Positions 1 through 5,956 are shown, counted from the first letter of the stretch. The stretch is DNA of 8,778 nt from Nostoc sp. GT001 (GCF_030382115.1 NZ_JAUDRJ010000002.1:108591-117368), one strand, 5' to 3'. Numbers and translations: made by a program. The notes: a model not told the origin generated them from the letters alone.

Positions 1-112
1 TAGTTTTAAAAAAATAAAAATGATTAAGATTTGACCCTTAACCATTTGATGATATTTTTGTAAAATGATGGGATATACCTGTGTTTGATTCACATGCTTG
101 GGGCGTATGCCA

Positions 113-715
113 TTAGTTGTGGTTTTTCTTGTTGCGAGACTTACTACCTGATTGCACCTTAAACCGCACCTGCTTCCCGATAGTTACCTCGGCAACATTG
201 CTAATATCTTTACCAGATTTATAGGCTTCAATAATTGCCTTGTTATTAGCTTGGTACTTAATAACTCTAAATTCATCAGGAAAATCTTCATCATCTAATT
301 CTACTAGTAAGTTAGCGACTTTTGGTGGGTTATCCCTGATTTCAATTACCCTTTCCTTACCGATGTTTTTGTCATTGATTAATCCAATCTCGTGTAGGTG
401 GATGAGGGTGCGCTTGATTTGTTCAAGTTGAGTTTTGCGACGTGAAATTACCCGATCGTGGAGTTCAGCTACTCGCGCTTTTCTTTCCTCCCAGGTTTCA
501 AGGTCAAGATTTAACTGGTCTACTACCCAGGCGATCGCATCGATTTTGGTTTCGATACCATCCTGAATAGTCATAAGTTCTTGTACGAGTTGTTCTACCT
601 TACCCTCTTCTTTTAACTCGCTTGCTTCTTCTATCTGTGACCAAAGTTTAGCAGCATCTAGGCTTAATTCTTTGAGAGTGAGTTGGTTGATTTCGCGTTC
701 AATTGCTTGAGTCAT
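113..715 (-). CDS. Siphovirus Gp157 family protein
   Basis: 200 residues, complete. The family (Pfam siphovirus Gp157) is named after a Streptococcus thermophilus phage protein that has been linked to increased phage resistance of the host; its biochemical role is not established. Residues 1-110 are charged and heptad-like, suggesting long coiled-coil helices. The diagnostic part is the C-terminal half: IEIRDNPPKV (about 125-134), then DFPDEFRVIK, a KAIIEAYKSGKDI helix (about 158-170) and a final basic strand, the usual order in Gp157 proteins. The tail is Lys/Arg/Asn-rich. The ATG follows a poor ribosome-binding site (AAGAAG, about 6 bases away). Upstream on the same strand are a terminator and a 55-aa gene, so expression may depend on readthrough or on a promoter after the hairpin. 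It contains one HIP1 site (531-538). In phages such genes sit with recombination and single-strand-binding genes; none is visible here. Confidence 0.85.
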   Translation of the reverse strand: MTQAIEREINQLTLKELSLDAAKLWSQIEEASELKEEGKVEQLVQELMTIQDGIETKIDAIAWVVDQLNLDLETWEERKARVAELHDRVISRRKTQLEQIKRTLIHLHEIGLINDKNIGKERVIEIRDNPPKVANLLVELDDEDFPDEFRVIKYQANNKAIIEAYKSGKDISNVAEVTIGKQVRFKVQSGSKSRNKKNHN

Positions 716-730
716 AATTTACTTCTTATA

Positions 731-763
731 TGAAAAACGAGTAGCAAGTAACTGCTACTCGTT
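731..763 (-). terminator. Intrinsic terminator or attenuator between the 55-aa gene and the Gp157 gene
   Basis: Perfect 11-bp arms (736-746 and 753-763, AACGAGTAGCA / TGCTACTCGTT) around a 6-base loop. Read on the minus strand, the stem runs straight into a T run (CGTTTTTC), the normal architecture of a Rho-independent terminator. It lies 40 bases after the stop of the 55-aa gene and about 20 bases before the Gp157 start, so it either separates two units or attenuates one. Confidence 0.75.
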
Positions 764-802
764 GTTGACTAAAAAGAGTTGATGCTTGAAGGGAGATTGA
801 AT

Positions 803-970
803 TTAGTATCCGTACCGCAAGTGATAGTAGTCTGATTTCTCTTGTGCTAATTCTGCTTCATAGTTGTAGTAATCTGCCTCGCTTATGAAGGTGCTTGTTT
901 GTTGAATTTGCTGTGCAGATTTTACTAATTGTTTGTTAGCTTTTGGGTTATAACTCGTAGTAGTTTTCAT
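803..970 (-). CDS. Small hypothetical protein, 55 aa
   Basis: A 55-residue reading frame that I do not recognise. It starts MKTTTSYNPKANKQ, continues with a Lys/Gln-rich helix (about residues 10-25), then an acidic, tyrosine-rich C-terminal half (EADYYNYEAELAQEKSDYYH) and ends RYGY. There is no signal peptide or membrane segment. Support comes from its normal amino-acid mix, its position in a same-strand series, and the clear terminator 40 bases after its stop. The ATG lacks a good Shine-Dalgarno; instead a 9-bp hairpin (977-1003) lies 6 bases upstream and could control initiation. It may be a small phage-type gene linked to Gp157. No function can be assigned. Confidence 0.5.
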   Translation of the reverse strand: MKTTTSYNPKANKQLVKSAQQIQQTSTFISEADYYNYEAELAQEKSDYYHLRYGY

Positions 971-976
971 GTCTAT

Positions 977-1003
977 ACAACTTCAATTTTTCAATGAAGT
1001 TGT
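977..1003 (-). promoter_or_regulatory. Hairpin in the leader of the 55-aa gene
   Basis: Perfect 9-bp inverted repeat ACAACTTCA / TGAAGTTGT with a 9-base loop, ending 6 bases before the ATG at 970, where a ribosome-binding site would sit. It could fold in the mRNA and limit translation, or be an operator. No T run follows, so it is not a terminator. Confidence 0.4.
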
Positions 1004-1034
1004 TGCGTCAGCAAATGTTGTGATGTTGACTTAT

Positions 1035-1053
1035 AAAGAGAATATTTCTCTTT
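1035..1053. promoter_or_regulatory. Dyad AAAGAGAA-n3-TTCTCTTT, possible operator
   Basis: Perfect 8-bp arms (1035-1042 and 1046-1053) with a 3-base centre, between the 179-aa gene (stop at 1205) and the 55-aa gene (start at 970). Neither strand shows a T run, so an operator or promoter-overlapping site is likelier than a terminator. On the minus strand a TATAAG box (1031-1036) touches its edge and could be a -10 for the 55-aa gene. Confidence 0.35.
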
Positions 1054-1204
1054 TACCTTATTAATATACTTAATGAGAGTTATCATACCAGATAGATTTA
1101 GTTCTCATGGATGTGGCTAAGAGCGATGTAGAGTAACCTCTGCTCCTGCGTTCGCCCCTTTGATGAATTTGCTTGAATTTGACGCGATATTATTGTGATT
1201 ATAT

Positions 1205-1744
1205 TTACGCAGAAAGTTTTCCGGAAAAATTCGCCTGTGACATAACTTGTGTGCGTATTGAATTAGCAGCCTTCTCTGCAATTTCTTCTCTATCAGCATC
1301 AGTAAGAACTACTGCAAGTAGCGATTTGAGAGCTTCGCGGTTAGATATAAACTCTTCACCGTATAAATCATCTTGCAACAAAGTAGCTTCCAAGTGAGGT
1401 ATTAACTCAGGCGTAGGAGATAGCAACCGCTCTTTAATGCGTGTCCTTGCAGTCTCTGTTGCAGAAGTTGTACCTATACCTAAATCCCATGTTTCAATTA
1501 TTAGCCTGACTTCGCGGTTGAGAGATACACGCAGCGTTGATAGGCGACCAAATAAAGGAAGGTTGAGCATTAAAGGTGGTAATGCATTACCCCAATCCAA
1601 ACCAGCGCCAATAGTGCAATTTGCTTCATCTTCGATGCAAACAGCCTCTTCGAGCCATCCTTCACCAAAAAGTAAATCTATAGCTTCTTGGGTTGTTATT
1701 GACTCGTTTGCCTCAGAATTATCCTTTTGCTGTTGATGATTCAT
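1205..1744 (-). CDS. Hypothetical protein, 179 aa, last gene of a three-gene cluster
   Basis: I do not recognise a family. The N-terminus (1-20) is polar and Gln/Asn/Glu-rich. A helical segment QEAIDLLFGEGWLEEAV (about 19-35) follows, then a Gly/Leu/Pro-rich middle (GLDWGNALPPLMLNLPLFG, 48-66), a probable beta region (LRVSLNREVRLIIETWDLG, 71-89), and a helical acidic C-terminal half (100-165) containing DADREEIAEKAANSIR. There is no clear signal peptide or transmembrane helix; the hydrophobic stretch at 54-65 is short. It starts 21 bases after the stop of the acetyltransferase gene on the same strand, so the two are probably co-transcribed. The ATG has only a distant GAGCGGG-like ribosome-binding site. 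Opposite-strand frames over this gene are shadows. Confidence 0.75.
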   Translation of the reverse strand: MNHQQQKDNSEANESITTQEAIDLLFGEGWLEEAVCIEDEANCTIGAGLDWGNALPPLMLNLPLFGRLSTLRVSLNREVRLIIETWDLGIGTTSATETARTRIKERLLSPTPELIPHLEATLLQDDLYGEEFISNREALKSLLAVVLTDADREEIAEKAANSIRTQVMSQANFSGKLSA

Positions 1745-1765
1745 AAATTTTTACCCGCTCGAACT

Positions 1766-2314
1766 TTATCTTCGTCTCAATACACCATACTCAAAATAGA
1801 CTAAATTATCATATTCTTCTTCCGAACCGCAGTTCAACATGTTTTGTTTTTCGTAAAATCCTTCAGACCTTGGTAAGGAATGCAACCCAATTCTACCTTC
1901 ATACCCTAACTCAACACTTCTAATTCTTGCGAAATTTAATAGTGCTTGACCAACACCTTTGAATTGAGGCGGACGCTGAATTTCCATTCGGTTAGTAGGG
2001 GCAGTGGCAATACCATCAACATAAACTAGCCTCTTACCAACATTTAACCGAGAACCGTGCATTTGTGTTTCTATTATCATTAATCCTTGAGTTTTGTTTT
2101 CGCACTCAATTGCGTAACCTTCAAGATTTTCTTGATTGTCAATATATCTTAATTTGAAGATCCAATCCCAGTATTTATCTTCTTGACTAAATAACCTTAA
2201 GCTTTCTACCCAATAATTGACATAATCATCAACATGTCTTTGGACTAAATCTACCAAATAGGCTTCAACAGATGTATTGTCAACACCTCTTTTTAACTCG
2301 ATTTTTCGCTGCAC
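1766..2314 (-). CDS. GNAT-type N-acetyltransferase
   Basis: 182 residues, probably transferring an acetyl group from acetyl-CoA to an unknown amine. The C-terminal half carries the GNAT pattern. A strand, LVYVDGIATAPTN (about 97-109), is followed by the acetyl-CoA-binding motif A, PPQFKGVGQALLNFA (115-129), close to the Q/RxxGxG/A consensus. A helix and then GRIGLHSLPRSEGFYEKQNM (140-159) match motif B, where HS...FYEK is typical. The first 85 residues are less typical and may form the substrate side. The start is GTG, chosen because a strong AGGAG (2321-2325) sits 6 bases before it. It is the middle gene of a cluster, 27 bases after the upstream gene and 21 before the next. The link to its neighbours suggests modification of a specific partner, which is inference. 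Confidence 0.8.
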   Translation of the reverse strand: MQRKIELKRGVDNTSVEAYLVDLVQRHVDDYVNYWVESLRLFSQEDKYWDWIFKLRYIDNQENLEGYAIECENKTQGLMIIETQMHGSRLNVGKRLVYVDGIATAPTNRMEIQRPPQFKGVGQALLNFARIRSVELGYEGRIGLHSLPRSEGFYEKQNMLNCGSEEEYDNLVYFEYGVLRRR

Positions 2315-2320
2315 CTAAAG

Positions 2321-2325
2321 CTCCT
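2321..2325 (-). promoter_or_regulatory. Ribosome-binding site that fixes the GTG start of the acetyltransferase gene
   Basis: AGGAG on the minus strand, 6 bases from the GTG at 2312-2314. It is the best Shine-Dalgarno seen in the window and supports translation from GTG rather than an internal ATG. Confidence 0.7.
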
Positions 2326-2341
2326 AATTGTTAACTGATTA

Positions 2342-2848
2342 TTAAAGCTTGTGACTGCTATTTGACTGGTAGATAAAAGAGTAAAGTCTAATGCGTATAT
2401 CAATAGCTTTATGCCAACCAGCAAGCACAGCATCATCTGAAATGTCTCCAAGAACTACCAAACCATCTTCTTTATCCATATAGTAAGGTAAAGGTTCAGC
2501 GCTCAACCAACCATAAACAATGGCTTCTTTGTCTCGCTCAAAAATTAAAACTTCTAAACTTTGCTCATATGTTGAATAGTAGTAAGGTAAATAGCAGGCT
2601 GGATACTCTCTTAGAGATTCACGATTAACTGTGTATGATTGCCAACGCAGTTGCTCTCCCTTGATTTCTTTATGATTAGCTTCTAGCCAATCATAGAGCT
2701 TTTTAGCTTGCCGCAATGCGTGGTCTTTTCCTTTAAAAACAATGCTGGGAAGAAAAATATCGCCGTCAAAATGCACTGCAACTTCAAATAAATCTTCATC
2801 TTCTGCTTCTGTTACCTCAATGATTCCAGCCTTATATAGTTCGGTCAT
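2342..2848 (-). CDS. Hypothetical protein, 168 aa, first gene of a three-gene cluster
   Basis: Not recognised. It has an acidic N-terminus with alternating strands (IIEVTEAEDEDLFEVAVHFDG, about 9-29, then IFLPSIVFKG). An amphipathic helix (DHALRQAKKLYDWLEANH, about 42-59), a tyrosine-rich patch (ACYLPYYYSTYEQS, 84-97), a strand LEVLIFER, and an acidic LVVLGDISDDAV region (129-140) before a basic, hydrophobic end follow. No catalytic motif, signal peptide or membrane segment is visible; it looks cytosolic. It starts the cluster and lies 27 bases before the acetyltransferase gene, so an acetylation partner or substrate is conceivable but unproven. An AGGG lies only 2 bases from the ATG, which is too close to be a good ribosome-binding site; no better in-frame start is visible nearby. 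Confidence 0.75.
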   Translation of the reverse strand: MTELYKAGIIEVTEAEDEDLFEVAVHFDGDIFLPSIVFKGKDHALRQAKKLYDWLEANHKEIKGEQLRWQSYTVNRESLREYPACYLPYYYSTYEQSLEVLIFERDKEAIVYGWLSAEPLPYYMDKEDGLVVLGDISDDAVLAGWHKAIDIRIRLYSFIYQSNSSHKL

Positions 2849-3146
2849 TTCCCTACATTGCTAGCTCTACCCCTACATGGTTAAAATTTTAGCTTTCAGT
2901 TACAGAATAATCAGAACACTCTGTTGGTTCTAGCCCACCTATGAAACTAATCAACGCAAAGGGACACTAGAATTTCAACCAAATTATGAGGTGATGTCTT
3001 AAGTTCACTTCTTAAACTGGGACAATCTCTTTCGGATAGTGCGCTTATGTATCGGCACTAGGGAGTAATGAGTATATGGACAGCGAGGGGAAGTGCGTCA
3101 ACGCTACCTTTGAAGGTCAACACGCCAGATCTAAATAGCAAGTGCT

Positions 3147-3176
3147 ATGGCGTAACCGCCCGCTGGAAGCGATCGC
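3147..3176. repeat. Interspersed repeat, copy 1 (GGCGTAACCGCC...GCGATCGC)
   Basis: TATGGCGTAACCGCCCGC followed by a HIP1 palindrome at 3169-3176. GGCG/CGCC pair around TAAC. It is the same family as the copies at 3412, 5709 and 5957, and of a type common between genes in filamentous cyanobacteria. Confidence 0.7.
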
Positions 3177-3193
3177 CTCGCAGATGTAAGCAT

Positions 3194-3212
3194 ATAAAAA
3201 AGTTCAACAATT
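3194..3212 (+). repeat. Iteron-like repeat, copy 1
   Basis: ATAAAAAAGTTCAACAATT. It shares the core AGTTSAACAAT and a leading A run with four other copies. It differs from the 3335 copy by one base in the core (C for G), a change also found in the 3554 copy. Confidence 0.65.
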
Positions 3213-3251
3213 CTAGTCTCTCAAAGCATTGATTTAGAGTGGTTGGGTGCA

Positions 3252-3285
3252 AGCCCCGTAAAAATAAGTTGAACAATTTGGGGCT
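3252..3285 (+). repeat. Iteron-like repeat, copy 2, in the loop of an AGCCCC/GGGGCT hairpin
   Basis: The repeat AAGTTGAACAATT is at 3266-3278. It is flanked by AGCCCC (3252-3257) and GGGGCT (3280-3285), a 6-bp GC-rich stem with a 22-base loop that holds almost the whole repeat. It is the only copy presented this way. Confidence 0.6.
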
Positions 3286-3334
3286 GGAAAAGGGATTACT
3301 ACACAACTTTTTCAACACAGAGACACCAAGCTCA

Positions 3335-3354
3335 AATAAAAAAGTTGAACAATT
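3335..3354 (+). repeat. Iteron-like repeat, copy 3
   Basis: AATAAAAAAGTTGAACAATT, the fullest match to the consensus. It is in plus orientation and is the last copy before the central GC-richer block. Confidence 0.65.
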
Positions 3355-3411
3355 AGGAGAGTGATGTTAAGAGAATGTGGGTGCGATCAGCTACGCCCCG
3401 CCTTAAGAGCA

Positions 3412-3444
3412 ATGGCGTAACCGCCATGAGCCGATGGCGATCGC
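3412..3444. repeat. Interspersed repeat, copy 2
   Basis: AATGGCGTAACCGCCATGAG and a HIP1 palindrome at 3437-3444. It lies in the block between the plus-oriented and minus-oriented iteron-like copies. Confidence 0.7.
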
Positions 3445-3532
3445 TCTAGTAACAACGTAGCGCGGGCGCGATGTACAGGCAAGCGAGCGATTTATGGACG
3501 GATGCTTGGAGCGGGGTAAAGCACCTAACAGA

Positions 3533-3550
3533 AATTGTTGGACTTTATTA
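3533..3550 (-). repeat. Iteron-like repeat, copy 4, inverted
   Basis: On the minus strand TAATAAAGTCCAACAATT, the most diverged copy (GTCC for GTTS). It lies almost directly next to copy 5 and in the same orientation. Confidence 0.55.
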
Positions 3551-3553
3551 TTT

Positions 3554-3572
3554 ATTGTTGAACTTTTTTATT
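3554..3572 (-). repeat. Iteron-like repeat, copy 5, inverted
   Basis: On the minus strand AATAAAAAAGTTCAACAAT, essentially the consensus. Its start-to-start distance from copy 4 is 21 bases, about two helical turns, as expected for protein-bound iterons. Confidence 0.65.
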
Positions 3573-3583
3573 CCTCTACAGCA

Positions 3584-3625
3584 GATTGTGTCTAAATGTA
3601 ACAATCTTTAAAATCTGGACACAAT
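3584..3625. promoter_or_regulatory. Dyad ATTGTGTC...GACACAAT upstream of the 184-aa gene
   Basis: Perfect 8-bp arms (3585-3592 and 3618-3625) 25 bases apart. A competing hairpin, GATTGT (3584-3589) with ACAATC (3601-3606), uses the same left arm, so two exclusive folds are possible. It lies about 75-115 bases before the ATG at 3698, a sensible place for a regulator site. Confidence 0.4.
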
Positions 3626-3677
3626 TAATACTCAGTAAATTATAGCTTTGCGCCAAACCTTTTACAATCAATATGTC

Positions 3678-3695
3678 GATATCAAAAATGATATC
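3678..3695 (+). promoter_or_regulatory. Operator-like element overlapping the start of the 184-aa gene
   Basis: GATATC-AAAAAT-GATATC: two palindromic GATATC half-sites 12 bases apart, ending 2 bases before the ATG and occupying the place of a ribosome-binding site. The same 18 bases recur with one change at 3842-3859. Paired direct half-sites near one helical turn apart are typical targets of ribbon-helix-helix repressors, which this gene appears to encode; autoregulation is inferred. Confidence 0.55.
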
Positions 3696-3697
3696 AA

Positions 3698-4252
3698 ATG
3701 CCTGACCAAAAGTCCCCACCAAGCGAGATGATTCGTGTGCCCGTTCCACTAATTAAGGTGGTTCGGCGACTATCAAAACTACACAGGCAGGGTCATACAA
3801 TTGCCTTGCTGCAAGCCTTAGAGGAATTACTAATAAAATTTGATATCAATAATGATATCGATGTAACGGCAGGCAGTAAATCAGTCAAACAGCTAGAGAA
3901 AAAGCTGGAGAAACTGGAATCCCATCTTGCCGTTCAAGGCTCCTCGGTGGAAACAAAACTTGAAGCTATCACCAAAAAGCTGGAGCTAATCGAACGGGCA
4001 ATCGCCTCTGGGAGATTGGGCAACAACAAACCGCGAAGACAAGTGCACCCGTACCAACAAACACAAGTTGAATTACAACCCAGGACAAATGAAAGTCTTG
4101 CCCCAAGACTCGGTGTTAACCCCCAAAGCCTGATTGCTGAAAGAGAAAAACTCAGCGCCAAAGAATTTTTGAGTTGGTCACGTAACCGCGATCCAATGAG
4201 CGTGGGTTGGGAATGGAATGCTCTTGACGAACTGTATCATCCGCTCAGGTGA
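3698..4252 (+). CDS. Predicted ribbon-helix-helix / coiled-coil DNA-binding protein, plasmid type
   Basis: 184 residues. Residues 11-48 (MIRVPVPLIKVVRRLSKLHR, then a second helix) fit a short strand plus two helices, as in ribbon-helix-helix proteins. Residues 62-102 (KSVKQLEKKLEKLESHL...) form a coiled coil. A polar linker follows. The C-terminal part (LAPRLGVNPQSLIAERE, 135-151; then SRNRDPMSVGWEWN, 161-174) resembles a small helix-turn-helix-like module I recall from cyanobacterial proteins. It is probably a DNA-binding oligomer acting in plasmid maintenance or in control of the recombinase. The ATG lacks a Shine-Dalgarno; the operator-like element overlaps the start, so leaderless or repressed translation is possible. 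An alternative start is Met11 (3728). It is convergent with the recombinase gene 88 bases away. Confidence 0.75.
   Translation: MPDQKSPPSEMIRVPVPLIKVVRRLSKLHRQGHTIALLQALEELLIKFDINNDIDVTAGSKSVKQLEKKLEKLESHLAVQGSSVETKLEAITKKLELIERAIASGRLGNNKPRRQVHPYQQTQVELQPRTNESLAPRLGVNPQSLIAEREKLSAKEFLSWSRNRDPMSVGWEWNALDELYHPLR
3842..3859 (+). promoter_or_regulatory. Second copy of the operator-like element, inside the gene
   Basis: GATATC-AATAAT-GATATC, 17 of 18 bases identical to the copy at 3678-3695 and 164 bases downstream, within codons for about residues 49-54 of the 184-aa protein. A start-site copy plus an internal copy suggests cooperative repression by looping; this is inference. Confidence 0.5.
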
Positions 4253-4340
4253 CGCAAGCATTCACATTTCTGGGGTAGTGGCTCAATGGGCTACGTGGCG
4301 ATCGCCGCTAATTTCTAATCGGGGCATATCTCACAAAGCC
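4253..4340. other. Convergent intergenic spacer between the 184-aa gene and the recombinase gene
   Basis: 88 bases containing a 10-base palindrome GGCGATCGCC (4297-4306, a HIP1 site) and a weak GTAG...CTAC stem. No T run follows either, so no clear bidirectional terminator is seen. Confidence 0.4.
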
Positions 4341-5408
4341 TCAGCGATATCGTTTGAGGTTAAGAGAGCTAGCTTCATCTTCACCCACGTGTAAATAGTT
4401 GTCTATCGTGATTTTCCCTGACGAGTGGCCCAGCGTTTTAGTGATGATGTGAATAGGCGTGTTTTTAGCAGCATGGGTAGCGTGGCTGTGCCGTAACCAG
4501 TGTGGGGAGGGGATGCGACTTAACCCTGCTACTTCGGCAATGGATTTGATGATGCGGCGGATGTGGCGATCGCAAATGGGTTCACCCGTTTTTTGGCTTG
4601 TGAAAAGCGGCTCGGTTTTGTCTTTAGTATGTTGTCGATTAGCCAAAAGGTATTGGTAAAGTTCTATCGGTATGGGAACATCGCGCTCCTTGTCTCCTTT
4701 GCCTACCACTTTAATGTAAGGTAGCCCGGACTGATTTGAATGCATGGTAGCCCAGGTTAAACCACTCTCACCTACCCGAATAGCACCGTAGTAAAAAAGC
4801 TCCAGAATTAGTTGGTTGCGTTGCGCTTGTATCTTTTTGTGAGGAGTGGGGGCTTGTTCTACAACTTGTGCAGCTGCATCGAATAGGATTTCAATCTCAG
4901 TCTCAGTCAGGGTGCGCTCCTTAATCTTTTTGCGCTCCGGAGGTACTTTCAACAACATTGCAGGGTTGGCCCGCAAGTAGCCTACATCGCAAGCGTAGCG
5001 CAGAAAGCTTTTAAGGGAAGCAAGGCGACGGCGGACGGAAGCACGAGCAATTTCCCCTGTTTTCTCTTTTTTAAGTAGGTGGGCTTTGTAATTGTCCACA
5101 TCTTCTTTGGTGGTGGTGTGCAGGTTTAAATTATCTAAGTCTGGATAGTCAATGCCTAGTCGCCACTGAACAAAGTGCATCACGTCATTTCGGTATGCTC
5201 GCACAGTTTGCTCTGACTCCCTACTGGTGAGCCAACTAGAAAACAGTTCGCTGGTAGTTTCCGCCCCAGTGATTTTGGGTGTGCCAGTTGCCTGTACCAC
5301 CGCTTCGACTGTTGCTTTGATCACCGCTAGTTGTTCCGGTGATAACTGAGCGATCGCCACCCCTAATTCTTCTGTATCTACACCTGCGTCTGTACGTGAT
5401 AACGTCAT
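4341..5408 (-). CDS. Tyrosine recombinase / phage-type integrase
   Basis: 355 residues from the ATG. It cuts and rejoins DNA at specific sites through a 3'-phosphotyrosyl intermediate. The N-terminal core-binding domain spans about 53-155 (ELFSSWLTSRESEQTVRAYR; SVRRRLASLKSFLRYA). The catalytic domain (about 165-350) shows all six expected residues: Arg211 (GAIRVGES), Lys237 (VGKGDK), His303 and Arg306 (HWLRHSH), His328 (LGHSS) and Tyr338 (DNYLHV). It therefore looks active. The first 50 residues are an extra, low-similarity extension. The ATG at 5406-5408 is preferred over the adjacent GTG because GAGG (5416-5419) is 7 bases from it. A candidate core recombination site lies 50-86 bases upstream. 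Two HIP1 sites fall inside the gene. Whether it resolves plasmid multimers, integrates or excises cannot be told. Confidence 0.93.
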   Translation of the reverse strand: MTLSRTDAGVDTEELGVAIAQLSPEQLAVIKATVEAVVQATGTPKITGAETTSELFSSWLTSRESEQTVRAYRNDVMHFVQWRLGIDYPDLDNLNLHTTTKEDVDNYKAHLLKKEKTGEIARASVRRRLASLKSFLRYACDVGYLRANPAMLLKVPPERKKIKERTLTETEIEILFDAAAQVVEQAPTPHKKIQAQRNQLILELFYYGAIRVGESGLTWATMHSNQSGLPYIKVVGKGDKERDVPIPIELYQYLLANRQHTKDKTEPLFTSQKTGEPICDRHIRRIIKSIAEVAGLSRIPSPHWLRHSHATHAAKNTPIHIITKTLGHSSGKITIDNYLHVGEDEASSLNLKRYR

Positions 5409-5432
5409 CACACAGCCTCAAAATAATACGCG

Positions 5433-5451
5433 GGATAAAGCGGGTTTATCC
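5433..5451. promoter_or_regulatory. Hairpin GGATAAA/TTTATCC in the recombinase leader
   Basis: Perfect 7-bp arms with a GCGGG loop, about 25 bases upstream of the recombinase ATG and immediately next to the larger inverted repeat at 5459-5494. It could be a regulatory fold or an accessory protein-binding site. Confidence 0.4.
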
Positions 5452-5458
5452 GCCCGAA

Positions 5459-5494
5459 AAAAATGTCCGATAACGTTTGTTCCCAGACATTTTT
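5459..5494. other. Candidate tyrosine-recombinase core site upstream of the recombinase gene
   Basis: A 36-base imperfect palindrome. The outer 9 bases are perfect (AAAAATGTC / GACATTTTT), and 11 of 14 arm positions match when the arms are taken as 5459-5472 and 5481-5494, leaving an 8-base asymmetric centre (ACGTTTGT). Arms of 11-14 bases around a 6-8 base spacer are the normal geometry of a tyrosine recombinase core site, and recombinases often sit beside their own site. A plain operator or promoter dyad is the alternative. Confidence 0.4.
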
Positions 5495-5708
5495 AGTCTC
5501 ATTCTACTCCCCCTTGCTACTCTACTCACTACTAACAAAAAGGGTTTTGCCAAATTAATTGAAATGTTAACTTGTGTGAACGCACGAGTCGGTTTTCTGA
5601 TACTCCTTTGCAAGGGCCTTCATCAGGCTTAGTATCCAAAACTACTCAAGTCATAGACATCCTGAAATTAATTCACCGCCCGTGTTTGTTCCGGAAGCTG
5701 ATGCTGTC

Positions 5709-5740
5709 GATGGCGTAACCGCCCGCCGTAGGCGATGACC
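5709..5740. repeat. Interspersed repeat, copy 3
   Basis: GATGGCGTAACCGCCCGCCG followed by TAGGCGATGACC. The HIP1 end has decayed to GCGATGAC. A CGGTCGGTCGG run follows directly. Confidence 0.65.
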
Positions 5741-5956
5741 TCCGGTCGGTCGGAGACCATCGCACCAATAAAGTGCAGATAATTCTCGTGAAAGCGCAAT
5801 TTACCTACCTTGGTACGCCGTAAAATCCATCGTGTCAAGTCTAATTTGTTATTGAAATTCGGAAATCCTTTTCTAGTAAAGGCTACAGGTTTTAGGGGTA
5901 GACGGTAATTGCCAACCCACCCACAGAACCTGTATTTTGAAAATCCCTTGCGCTGC

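Larger units (their letters stand above)
2849..3697. other. 850-base non-coding region with iteron-like repeats, possible plasmid origin or control region
   Basis: No credible gene is found on either strand. The left part (2849-3190) serves as the upstream region of the minus-strand cluster and ends with an interspersed repeat carrying HIP1. From 3194 to 3572 there are five copies of an AT-rich repeat with core AGTTSAACAAT, three in plus orientation then two in minus orientation, around a GC-richer block (3400-3490) holding a second interspersed repeat. From 3584 to 3625 there is a dyad, then the promoter zone of the 184-aa gene. The arrangement resembles an iteron-bearing replication or partition region, but no replication initiator gene is in the window, so the role is inference. 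Confidence 0.6.

Noticed and set aside
1..45. Minus-strand ATG at 45 with an open frame to the left edge
   Set aside because: Only 15 codons are visible, they are translated from an AT-rich tract, and there is no ribosome-binding site; too little to call.
1173..1736. Plus-strand frames opposite the 179-aa gene
   Set aside because: Serine-rich antisense translations with no ribosome-binding site; the minus-strand frame fits the gene cluster better.
3068..3232. 54-codon plus-strand frame in the iteron region
   Set aside because: It is made largely of interspersed-repeat and iteron sequence and has no convincing ribosome-binding site or composition.
3194..3572. CRISPR array
   Set aside because: The repeats are AT-rich, irregularly spaced, occur in both orientations and have no uniform spacers.
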